DNA of 5,252 nt from an uncultured Ruminococcus sp. Its GTDB lineage: Bacteria; Bacillota; Clostridia; Oscillospirales; Ruminococcaceae. Positions 1-5,252 of this stretch are shown here, piece after piece. The position numbers and the translations under genes were made by a program. Position 1 is the first letter of the stretch; every line of letters begins with the position of its first letter. The DNA lies in contig CAMNFW010000156.1 in assembly GCA_946537565.1 (NCBI GenBank), forward strand, positions 1-5,252, in the 5' to 3' direction. The notes under the pieces were generated by a model, which made no database searches, was not told where the DNA came from, and worked only from the letters and a program-made list of their open reading frames with translations.

Positions 1-1909
1 GAAGATAACGTGAGGTTTTCTTGCGTTTTTTCTTCTCATACATTATCTCGTCTGCCTTTGTGATAAGGCTGAACAAGGTCATTGAATCATTTACCTCAGT
101 TACCACAACGCCGATACTTGCACCAATTTCATATGGCTTGTTGATAGCCATATTAAGGCTGCTCAGTCTTGTTGAAAAATCATTTTCAAGTTTCTCAACG
201 TCATTTTCCTCCGCACCGCTTCCGAGAATTATAAATTCATCTCCTCCGAAACGAGCGCATATTCTGCCGTGAGAAGTGCAGTCAGTGATTATCGAAGCAA
301 GCCTCTGAAGTGCAAAATCACCTTCTTTATGGCCGTAGTTATCGTTGATATATTTAAGACCGTCCATATCAATAAATGATATCAGGAGCTTTTCGCCGGT
401 TTCAAGGCATTTGTTATATATCTCATCAGCCGCTCTGATGAAACCGTTGCGGTTATAGATGTTGCACAGCTGATCGTTGACATAAAGCTTATCAAGCTCT
501 GTTATCATTCTGTTCAGCTCCAGCAGACGGCGGATATTCTCTATTGAGTTGCTGATGTTGAGCATTATAGAGTGACAAAGCATACTCTTAGTGGGGAAAT
601 CACTGTTGGTGATAATATAATATCCAAGGCAATGCTCCCGAAAATGCAGCGGCAGAAAATAGCTTACATTTCCGGCATCTGTATACTCGAAAGGATACAT
701 CTCTGAGCTTTCAAAACTGTCAACTGAGGAGGCTCTTCCGTTTTCAAGTATCAGCGGAGCAGTGATTATTTCTGTATAGCTGAGAGAGTCGATTCTTTCA
801 GTATCGGCTCTTCTCAATCCTTTTTTATACCTGTTGTTCCAGTCTGAGCAAAGGCAAATGGTAAACCTCTGGCAGTCTATCTCACGGATAAAATCAGAAG
901 CTGTTTTAAAGTTTTCCTCGGCAGATTCGGTGTTGGCAAGCCCGGTGGTTATCCTGTTGAGGAGGGAAATATCGCTCCGGCATTTATTCATCAGCTTATA
1001 TGTACTCTTCTGGAAAAGGTGCATATCCTTCATTGTATCAGTACAGCAGCCGCAGCTTCCTGCCAGCAGCGGCTCTGCTTTAAAAGTAACTGTTCTGCTT
1101 ACCTCTTTGCCGCTGATGATATCATGTATTATCTGACAGGCATAGCGTCCGGCTTTTTCCAGCGGACGGTTAACGGTAGTAATGGACGGGAAATGATATC
1201 TTGCATTGAAGGTGTTGTCGAAACCGGTGACTATTATATCCTCCGGCACTGCATGACCCCGCTGTTCAAGCTCATCGGCAGCAGCCAGCGCCATTGCATC
1301 GTTTGCACAAATGACCGCATCCGGTGCCGGAAGCTTTGAGTCTTCAAAATAGTTAACTGCATTTACACCGTCAGCTGCCCTGAATTCGCCAAAAAATAAT
1401 CGTCCGTTCTCGATCTCCAGACCGTGCCTTTCCATTACACTGCAAAAGGCATCATATCTGTCCTTAGCTTCAGGATTTACAAGGGGTCCGGAAACATAGT
1501 TGATCTTTTTTGCACCGTGTACGCTTATAACGTGTTCGACTAATTCAGACATCGCCTGAAAATTGTCGATCTTGATGTTATAAAACTCCGGCACTGAATC
1601 ACAGTCAAACACTACGGTCGGTTTTCCGGAAGCTCTTACTTTATTCAGTATGATCTCCCTGGATTCAGGCTCATTGACAGTGTTTGTCATAAGAATGAAG
1701 CCGTCAAATTTATCATAATTAATAAGATTATAAATATTGTACTCACCGATATCATTCTTTTTGTTTGCAAGAACTCCGCCGAAGCAGGCAAAGCATGAGA
1801 TATTCATATTAAACTCAGCCGCACTGGAGGTAATGCCGTCGATCACACTGTTCTGGTATTCCTCATCAATTCCTGATACTATAAGGGCTGTATTGATAAA
1901 ATCGTTCAT
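1..1909 (-). CDS. LacI-type ligand-binding domain fused to GGDEF diguanylate cyclase (C-terminus cut by window edge)
   Basis: Predicted cytoplasmic sensor that makes c-di-GMP from two GTP when a small molecule, probably a sugar, binds its N-terminal domain. The frame is open for 636 codons with no stop before the left edge. ATG at 1909-1907 follows GGAAGG (1916-1921) by 6 nt. Residues 1 to about 280 read as a LacI/periplasmic-binding-protein fold: NDAMALAAADEL, TGFDN (228-232) and PSITTVNRP are typical. There is no helix-turn-helix, signal peptide or membrane segment, so it should neither bind operators nor be exported. A GSCGCC stretch (Cys286, 288, 289) closes this domain. Residues about 295-470 are a linker, possibly GAF/PAS-like. 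The GGDEF domain starts near DQLCNIYNRNGF (479-490). It keeps Asp514, Asn522, Asp523, GHKEGD (526-531) and GGDEF (555-559), so activity is expected. The inhibitory RxxD site is absent (SHGR, 546-549). The MYEKK near the edge is the usual end of the fold, so few residues are missing. Domain calls are secure; the ligand is unknown. Confidence 0.93.
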   Translation of the reverse strand, partial: MNDFINTALIVSGIDEEYQNSVIDGITSSAAEFNMNISCFACFGGVLANKKNDIGEYNIYNLINYDKFDGFILMTNTVNEPESREIILNKVRASGKPTVVFDCDSVPEFYNIKIDNFQAMSELVEHVISVHGAKKINYVSGPLVNPEAKDRYDAFCSVMERHGLEIENGRLFFGEFRAADGVNAVNYFEDSKLPAPDAVICANDAMALAAADELEQRGHAVPEDIIVTGFDNTFNARYHFPSITTVNRPLEKAGRYACQIIHDIISGKEVSRTVTFKAEPLLAGSCGCCTDTMKDMHLFQKSTYKLMNKCRSDISLLNRITTGLANTESAEENFKTASDFIREIDCQRFTICLCSDWNNRYKKGLRRADTERIDSLSYTEIITAPLILENGRASSVDSFESSEMYPFEYTDAGNVSYFLPLHFREHCLGYYIITNSDFPTKSMLCHSIMLNISNSIENIRRLLELNRMITELDKLYVNDQLCNIYNRNGFIRAADEIYNKCLETGEKLLISFIDMDGLKYINDNYGHKEGDFALQRLASIITDCTSHGRICARFGGDEFIILGSGAEENDVEKLENDFSTRLSSLNMAINKPYEIGASIGVVVTEVNDSMTLFSLITKADEIMYEKKKRKKTSRYL

Positions 1910-1965
1910 ATGACACCTTCCGACTTAATATGATCTTGGTTTTCCGGAACACATTATTATTATTC

Positions 1966-1994
1966 ATTATAACACAAAATAGCCAAAATATCAA
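1966..1994 (-). promoter_or_regulatory. Sigma-A-type promoter of the sensor/GGDEF gene
   Basis: Read on the minus strand, TTGATA (1994-1989) and a perfect TATAAT (1971-1966) are separated by exactly 17 bp. The -10 is also preceded by TGT, giving an extended -10 (TGTTATAAT). Transcription would start near 1959, leaving a leader of about 50 nt that contains an (ATT)4 run and the Shine-Dalgarno. This is the best promoter match in the divergent intergenic region. Confidence 0.8.
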
Positions 1995-2060
1995 GAGCAT
2001 ATCTCAAAAAATTATATATAATAAATTCACATTTTATTAAGTTTATACGATGCTTTTTCT

Positions 2061-2077
2061 ACAAAAAATTTTTTTGT
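2061..2077. repeat. Short A-tract/T-tract palindrome
   Basis: ACAAAAAA and TTTTTTGT form 8-bp inverted arms around a single central T. It lies midway between the two divergent promoters. It has no GC-rich stem, so it is not a convincing terminator. A/T tracts like this can bend DNA or act as UP-element-like sequence. It may also be a chance product of the local AT richness. Confidence 0.4.
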
Positions 2078-2114
2078 GAAGCCGTGATTTTCTAAGACTA
2101 TTTTAAGAATTCTG

Positions 2115-2123
2115 TGTTATTAT
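2115..2123 (+). promoter_or_regulatory. Extended -10 promoter for the small orphan gene
   Basis: TGTTATTAT gives a TG-n extended -10 with hexamer TATTAT (2118-2123). No good -35 lies 16-18 bp upstream, as expected for extended -10 promoters. Transcription would start near 2130, about 30 nt before the start codon. An alternative reading is TTAAGA (2103-2108), a 17-bp spacer and TAACAT (2126-2131), which matches less well. The TGTGTTATWAT core is shared with the divergent promoter. Confidence 0.5.
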
Positions 2124-2130
2124 CATAACA
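2115..2130. promoter_or_regulatory. Perfect inverted repeat over the -10, operator-like
   Basis: TGTTAT (2115-2120), spacer TATC, and ATAACA (2125-2130) make a perfect 6-4-6 inverted repeat. It covers the predicted -10 and initiation region of the small gene, the position expected of a repressor site. No regulator is encoded in the window, because the adjacent LacI-type protein lacks a DNA-binding head. AT-rich palindromes of this size can occur by chance, so the role is an inference. Confidence 0.4.
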
Positions 2131-2147
2131 TAGACAGGAGATGCCGG

Positions 2148-2154
2148 AAGGAGG
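2148..2154 (+). promoter_or_regulatory. Ribosome binding site that fixes the orphan gene start
   Basis: AAGGAGG is a near-perfect Shine-Dalgarno 7 nt before ATG 2162. It lies inside the reading frame that would start at ATG 2141, which has no comparable site of its own. This makes 2162 the preferred start. A further in-frame ATG at 2168 is 13 nt away and less well placed. Confidence 0.85.
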
Positions 2155-2161
2155 AGCATTT

Positions 2162-2536
2162 ATGTGTATGAAAAAAATTGCACTGGCAGTGTGCTGGTCG
2201 GAAGAAAATAACCTATCGGAGTTCTTGTCCGAGCTGAAAACAAAAGGCTACAAGACTATCGTTCTCAGCGGAAAAGCCGCTTCTTCAAGAGCTGACGATG
2301 ACAGCGATCCGCAGATAATCGTAGCAGATTCACTGGCATCTGACCGGGTCTCTGCTGTAACTCAGGGTCAGGAGTTTATATGGCATAACTTTGAGCCGCC
2401 TTATGCTCTTGAGATAGTTGATTATCCCGGTCAGAAACAAAATGATTTTCTTCCTGATGATGAAACCCTGACACCGGACGGGCTTATCTCTGTCAGCCGG
2501 CGCAAAAAGAGCCTGTTCAGTATTTTCCGCCGCTGA
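2162..2536 (+). CDS. Hypothetical 124-residue protein with acidic middle and basic C-terminal tail
   Basis: I do not recognise this protein. With the start at ATG 2162 it has 124 residues. Segments KKIALAV (4-10), YKTIVLS (30-36) and QIIVADS (51-57) alternate with helix-like stretches and suggest a small alpha/beta fold of Rossmann or receiver type. No complete motif supports a specific family. The Asp56 position recalls a receiver phospho-site only loosely. An acidic cluster (45-49) is followed by a hydrophilic region with an EPPY stretch (78-81). The tail from 113 on (SRRKKSLFSIFRR starts at 112) is strongly basic with Leu, Phe and Ile, like a peripheral membrane or nucleic-acid contact. 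There is no signal peptide or membrane segment, and no PilZ-like c-di-GMP site (RxxxR with DxSxxG). It is divergent from the GGDEF sensor and ends 81 nt before an intrinsic terminator, so it is probably monocistronic. The strong Shine-Dalgarno, promoter and terminator argue for a real gene. Confidence 0.8.
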   Translation: MCMKKIALAVCWSEENNLSEFLSELKTKGYKTIVLSGKAASSRADDDSDPQIIVADSLASDRVSAVTQGQEFIWHNFEPPYALEIVDYPGQKQNDFLPDDETLTPDGLISVSRRKKSLFSIFRR

Positions 2537-2569
2537 ATCATATTTCTGGAATGTAAATCTTTTAGCTTA

Positions 2570-2587
2570 CAATTCACTATTGAATTG
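2570..2587. repeat. Short inverted repeat downstream of the orphan gene
   Basis: CAATTC (2570-2575) and GAATTG (2582-2587) pair around a 6-nt loop. The stem is AT-rich and has no following T-run, so it is not a terminator by itself. It lies in the predicted 3' untranslated region just before the true terminator and may be incidental. Confidence 0.3.
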
Positions 2588-2617
2588 ATATATAAAAACT
2601 TTTAACCCTCCCCTCTC

Positions 2618-2651
2618 TCCGCAGGATTCCCTCTCCTGCGGAATTTTTTTT
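2618..2651 (+). terminator. Strong rho-independent terminator
   Basis: TCCGCAGGA (2618-2626) and TCCTGCGGA (2634-2642) form a perfect 9-bp GC-rich stem around a 7-nt loop. One A and eight T (2644-2651) follow at once. It ends the transcript of the 124-residue gene and separates it from the flippase. A pyrimidine-rich run (CCCTCCCCTCTC) precedes the stem. Confidence 0.92.
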
Positions 2652-2657
2652 GCCATT

Positions 2658-2688
2658 TTGCATTGATGCAGGTTTGCAGCCATATAAT
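2658..2688 (+). promoter_or_regulatory. Probable promoter of the flippase gene
   Basis: A perfect TATAAT (2683-2688) lies just past the terminator and 33 nt before the flippase start codon. The best -35, TTGCAT (2658-2663), is 19 bp away, which is longer than ideal. TTGATG (2663-2668) is too close at 14 bp. The -35 region also carries a small inverted repeat, TGCAT-TG-ATGCA (2659-2670). The upstream terminator makes a promoter here necessary, which supports the call despite the spacing. Confidence 0.5.
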
Positions 2689-2709
2689 TTACCAGACAAA
2701 ATTCGATTT

Positions 2710-2715
2710 AAGGAG
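2710..2715 (+). promoter_or_regulatory. Ribosome binding site that fixes the flippase start
   Basis: AAGGAG lies 6 nt before ATG 2722. The longest frame begins at ATG 2650, inside the terminator T-run, with no Shine-Dalgarno and upstream of the predicted promoter. That start is therefore not credible. Confidence 0.88.
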
Positions 2716-2721
2716 CCTGTA

Positions 2722-4230
2722 ATGCTAAAAAGTAAAATGCTGAAGGATACTCTGCTGCTGACCGCCATGCAGCTTATACTGGATTCAGCGGCACTTCTGC
2801 TGAACGTTTTTGTAACGAAAAAACTTGGAGCCTCCGCAGTGGGAATATTCTCTCTCATAAGCTCATTCATGGGACTTGCCGGCATAGTCTCAAACGGCAA
2901 TGCCTTCCTCTGCACAAGCCGGCTTATTTCCGAAGAGCTTGGCAAAAAAGACGGCGACCCGAATAAAGTCCTCCGCCACGGTATCAAGCTTTGCGTATTG
3001 CTCAGTGCAGCTGTGTCTGTCGTACTCTTTACGGCTGCTGACAAACTGAGTGCAGGATTTTTTGGCTCAGCAGAAATGTCCGGTGCGATCAGGCTCATGC
3101 CGGCTGCACTTGGTGCCGGAGCGGTGACGGCTTGTATCAAAGGCTATTTCAATGCCTGCCGGAGATCCGGTATCAGCGCTGCCGGGGATATTTTTGAATT
3201 TACAGTTAAAACAGCTGTTATCGTTTTCCTTGTAATTAACTGCGAAGTTACCAATGAAGCACAGCTCAGCAGACTGATGATGCTCTCACTTATCATCGGC
3301 AACTGCCTTTCAATGATTTTCCTGTCTGTATTATTTTTTCTCAAACATGAAAAATATCACGGCAAAGGCTCACTCTCCTTCAAAGCCTATGCAAAGGCTG
3401 CCTTTCCAATTATGGGCGGCGGTATCCTTACGGCGGTTCTCAGCAGCACCAATGATGCGCTTATACCTGTATGTCTCAGAGAGTACGGTGATTCGGCATC
3501 TCAGTCCCTCAGTCTTTTTGGTATATTCGAGGCGATCGTGATACCAACACTGTTTTTTCCGTCAGTAGTTTTATGTTCGATGTCCGGGATAATAGTAAGT
3601 GAAGCTGCAAGAGCTTCCGCAGCCGGTAATACAGACCGTATAAAAAATCTCACCTCAGCACTTATTCAAGGCACTTTTGTATACAGTGTTTTTGCTGCAT
3701 CTGTTATCATGAGATTCGGAAATGAGATCGGTGAACTGCTGGGCGGCGGTGAAACAGCCGGTAAAATTATCCCCGTTATCGCCCCCGTCATTCCATTCAT
3801 CTACCTGGAAATTATCCTCGAAGCACTTATCAAAGGCATGGGCTTGCAAAGCTTCTCCTCGCTGAATTATCTGGCTGAATATATTATAAGGATATCAGTG
3901 GTTCTGATTCTCGTGCCGAAACTGGGATTTTCCGGCATTGCCGCTTCCTATTATGCAAGCAATGTTTTCGGCAACACCATGCGTCTTATCAAGATCCTGA
4001 GATTCACCAGCGTCAGGTTCAGACCCGTGAAAACCGTCCTGATGCCGGTGGTTTACTCCTTTCTGACAATGGGTACGGCTGAGCTGCTGTTCAGAGGTAT
4101 GCCGGAGAAAAATATTTTTTCCATGATAATTTTCACACTTCTCTGGCTCAGCATTTACGGTGCTATTTTCGTGATATCTTCAAAAGGAAGTCTCCGCTCA
4201 CTCAGAGCCGTCCCCGAAACCCAGAGCTGA
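2722..4230 (+). CDS. MOP-superfamily oligosaccharide flippase, SpoVB/MurJ-like
   Basis: Polytopic inner-membrane protein of 502 residues, the usual length of Wzx/SpoVB/MurJ flippases. Members move lipid-linked oligosaccharides or peptidoglycan precursors across the membrane. About 14 hydrophobic segments can be placed, roughly at 8-30, 38-58, 85-105, 118-140, 155-173, 183-207, 222-245, 263-290, 308-330, 345-368, 380-400, 403-423, 435-455 and 463-485. Family-like stretches are the N-terminal KLGASAVGIFSLISSF (34-49), SRLISEELGKK (66-76) and AACIKGYFNACRR-type sequence after segment 4 (TACIKGYFNACRR, 136-148), which matches the RGYFQG region of SpoVB-type proteins. The substrate cannot be read from the sequence. 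No glycosyltransferase or polymerase lies next to it, so a dedicated capsule cluster is not indicated. A sporulation role as in SpoVB, a general envelope role, or another MOP exporter remain possible. It ends in a hydrophilic tail. No clear terminator follows within 130 bp. Confidence 0.88.
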   Translation: MLKSKMLKDTLLLTAMQLILDSAALLLNVFVTKKLGASAVGIFSLISSFMGLAGIVSNGNAFLCTSRLISEELGKKDGDPNKVLRHGIKLCVLLSAAVSVVLFTAADKLSAGFFGSAEMSGAIRLMPAALGAGAVTACIKGYFNACRRSGISAAGDIFEFTVKTAVIVFLVINCEVTNEAQLSRLMMLSLIIGNCLSMIFLSVLFFLKHEKYHGKGSLSFKAYAKAAFPIMGGGILTAVLSSTNDALIPVCLREYGDSASQSLSLFGIFEAIVIPTLFFPSVVLCSMSGIIVSEAARASAAGNTDRIKNLTSALIQGTFVYSVFAASVIMRFGNEIGELLGGGETAGKIIPVIAPVIPFIYLEIILEALIKGMGLQSFSSLNYLAEYIIRISVVLILVPKLGFSGIAASYYASNVFGNTMRLIKILRFTSVRFRPVKTVLMPVVYSFLTMGTAELLFRGMPEKNIFSMIIFTLLWLSIYGAIFVISSKGSLRSLRAVPETQS

Positions 4231-4363
4231 GATTATTGTTTACCAGTGCAAACCTTTTCTGACATTTTATACACTGAGTTAACATTTTTCCGCATTTCTT
4301 TGTGAGAGTTGCACAGTTTTCAACATAAGAAGTATTGTAATATGTAGAAAAACTAAAAAAGTA

Positions 4364-4392
4364 TTGCATTTTATTTAATAATGATTTATAAT
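4364..4392 (+). promoter_or_regulatory. Sigma-A-type promoter of the EF-G-like gene
   Basis: TTGCAT (4364-4369), a 17-bp spacer and a perfect TATAAT (4387-4392) form a strong promoter. Transcription would start near 4399, giving a leader of about 100 nt. A weaker possible upstream promoter is TTGCAC (4309-4314), 18 bp, TATTGT (4333-4338). The remainder of the 4231-4498 intergenic stretch shows no gene, RNA or convincing terminator. Confidence 0.78.
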
Positions 4393-4438
4393 TAAATCTG
4401 GGGTTGTATAAACTGCACATAGTTTTGAACAATTTCTG

Positions 4439-4464
4439 CCTGCATACTTTTTTACCTTTGCAGG
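4439..4464 (+). repeat. Inverted repeat in the EF-G-like mRNA leader
   Basis: CCTGCA (4439-4444) and TGCAGG (4459-4464) pair perfectly around a 14-nt loop holding a T-run. It ends 18 nt before the Shine-Dalgarno GAGGAG (4483-4488), so it would not block it directly. It could be a leader stem with a regulatory or stabilising role, but the stem is short and no riboswitch family was recognised. Confidence 0.35.
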
Positions 4465-4498
4465 TCATTATCAATCAATTTAGAGGAGTAAAACTACT

Positions 4499-5252
4499 AT
4501 GAAAGAGTACGATGTAAACAAAATAAAAAATATCGCATTAGCCGGTCATAACGGTTCAGGAAAGACCTCTCTCGCTGAAGCTCTGATTTTTAAAGCCGGC
4601 GCTTCCGACCGTCTCGGAAAAACCGCTGACGGTACTACTATCAGTGACTATGACCCGGAAGAGATCAAAAGACAGATCTCCATCAGTACAGCTCTCGAAA
4701 CCTTTGAATATGAAGGCTTTAAAATCAATCTTCTTGATACTCCCGGTCTCTTCGATTTCGCTGCTGAAATGAACGAGGGAATCCGTGCTGCGGATACCGT
4801 TATGATAACCGTTTCAGCTAAGTCCGGCGTTAAGGTCGGCACAAGAAAAGCTTACGATGAGGCTGTTAAACAGAATAAATCTAAAATGTTCGTCGTTACG
4901 AAGATCGACGATAAGGACGCTAACTTCTTCAATGTCCTCACTGACCTGAAAACTGTTTTCGGTCCGACTGTATGCCCTGTTGTTGTTCCGGTCATAAGCG
5001 GCGGTCAGATAGTTTCCTATGTTAACCTTATCGAGATGAAGGCTTATAAGTACGATCAGAAAGGCAATGCTGTCGAAACTGAAATGCCTACTGCCGAAAT
5101 TTCTGAAAAGTTTGAGTACAGGATCGACGGCCTTATCGCTGCTATCTCAGAGGCTGTTGCCGAGACTTCCGATGAACTTATGGAGAAATTCTTCGAGGGC
5201 GAGGAATTCACCCAGAAGGAACTTATCGACGGTATCCATGACGGTATGAACC
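4499..5252 (+). CDS. EF-G-like translational GTPase, N-terminal 251 residues (cut by window edge)
   Basis: N-terminal GTPase domain of an elongation factor G paralogue; full proteins of this group are about 690 residues. ATG 4499 has GAGGAG (4483-4488) 10 nt upstream, and the frame is open to the right edge. Visible motifs are the P-loop GHNGSGKT (16-23), switch I-like RQISIS (58-63), G3 DTPGLFDF (80-87) and G4 TKID (134-137). The stretch VNLIEMKAYKYD matches the end of the EF-G G-prime region. It differs from housekeeping EF-G, which has AHxDAGKTT, RGIT, DTPGHVDF and NKMD. The catalytic switch II His is Leu84 here, and the switch I Thr is Ser61. These changes fit the EF-G-like group that includes mycobacterial FusA2 (DTPGYADF), not canonical FusA or TetM. 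That group's role is poorly defined; ribosome binding with slow or altered GTP hydrolysis is plausible. Family is secure, function is not. Confidence 0.93.
   Translation, partial: MKEYDVNKIKNIALAGHNGSGKTSLAEALIFKAGASDRLGKTADGTTISDYDPEEIKRQISISTALETFEYEGFKINLLDTPGLFDFAAEMNEGIRAADTVMITVSAKSGVKVGTRKAYDEAVKQNKSKMFVVTKIDDKDANFFNVLTDLKTVFGPTVCPVVVPVISGGQIVSYVNLIEMKAYKYDQKGNAVETEMPTAEISEKFEYRIDGLIAAISEAVAETSDELMEKFFEGEEFTQKELIDGIHDGMN

Noticed and set aside
834..1339. Two plus-strand open frames of about 100 codons within the sensor gene
   Set aside because: They are antisense to a long minus-strand frame with clear LacI and GGDEF motifs, and they lack ribosome binding sites.
1..1909. Classical LacI-family transcription repressor
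   Set aside because: The N-terminus enters the first beta-strand of the binding domain (NTALIVSGIDEEY) without a helix-turn-helix, and the C-terminus is a GGDEF domain.
2141..2161. Seven-codon N-terminal extension of the orphan protein
   Set aside because: These codons encode the Shine-Dalgarno itself (MPEGGAF reads through GGAAGGAGG), and the start at 2162 is properly spaced.
2650..2721. 24-codon N-terminal extension of the flippase
   Set aside because: Its ATG lies in the terminator T-run, upstream of the predicted promoter, with no Shine-Dalgarno. ATG 2722 has AAGGAG at ideal spacing and directly precedes the first membrane segment.
2577..3140. Minus-strand 187-codon open frame antisense to the flippase
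   Set aside because: It overlaps the terminator and the strongly hydrophobic flippase frame. Its Ser/Pro/Ala-rich content is typical of antisense shadow of a membrane protein.
4267..4275. DnaA-box-like TTATACACT
   Set aside because: It deviates from TTATNCACA at the last base and is a single isolated copy; there is no origin-like cluster.
4231..4363. Possible flippase terminator
   Set aside because: Only weak pairs such as GTTG/CAAC and CAGTG/CACTG with large loops are present, with no GC-rich stem followed by a T-run.
4202..4474. Minus-strand 90-codon open frame overlapping the flippase end and the intergenic promoter
   Set aside because: No Shine-Dalgarno precedes its start, its composition is not protein-like (many Lys, Asn, Tyr and Cys from AT-rich DNA), and it covers the well-formed promoter of the EF-G-like gene.

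Overview
The window looks like a chromosomal segment of a low-to-mid GC Gram-positive anaerobe of the class Clostridia, most likely a Ruminococcus-like member of the Oscillospiraceae. This rests on strong AGGAGG-type ribosome binding sites, sigma-A-like promoters, AT-rich intergenic DNA, a T-rich intrinsic terminator, and the type of proteins (a cytoplasmic sugar-binding/GGDEF fusion, a SpoVB-like flippase, an EF-G paralogue). The genus is inferred from the sequence alone, without a database comparison.

Layout. Positions 1-1909 (minus strand) hold nearly all of a large sensor protein. It has a LacI-type ligand-binding domain without a DNA-binding head, a middle region that may be GAF/PAS-like, and a diguanylate cyclase (GGDEF) domain with its key residues intact. 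Its last few residues lie beyond the left edge. A 252-bp AT-rich divergent intergenic region (1910-2161) carries one promoter per direction. It is followed on the plus strand by an unrecognised 124-residue protein (2162-2536), which ends before a strong intrinsic terminator (2618-2651). Next comes a 502-residue polytopic MOP-superfamily flippase (2722-4230) with its own start signals. After a 268-bp non-coding stretch with a good promoter, an EF-G-like translational GTPase begins at 4499 and runs off the right edge.

How the genes relate. The four genes appear to be separate transcription units rather than one operon. The sensor cyclase and the small orphan protein are divergent, and a perfect inverted repeat overlaps the predicted -10 of the small gene, so joint or linked regulation is possible but unproven. 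The flippase (lipid-linked oligosaccharide export) and the EF-G paralogue show no evident functional link to each other. No RNA genes, mobile elements, CRISPR arrays or attachment sites were seen.

The most interesting parts are the sugar-sensor/GGDEF fusion, which could couple a cytoplasmic small-molecule signal directly to c-di-GMP synthesis, and the uncharacterised protein transcribed away from it.
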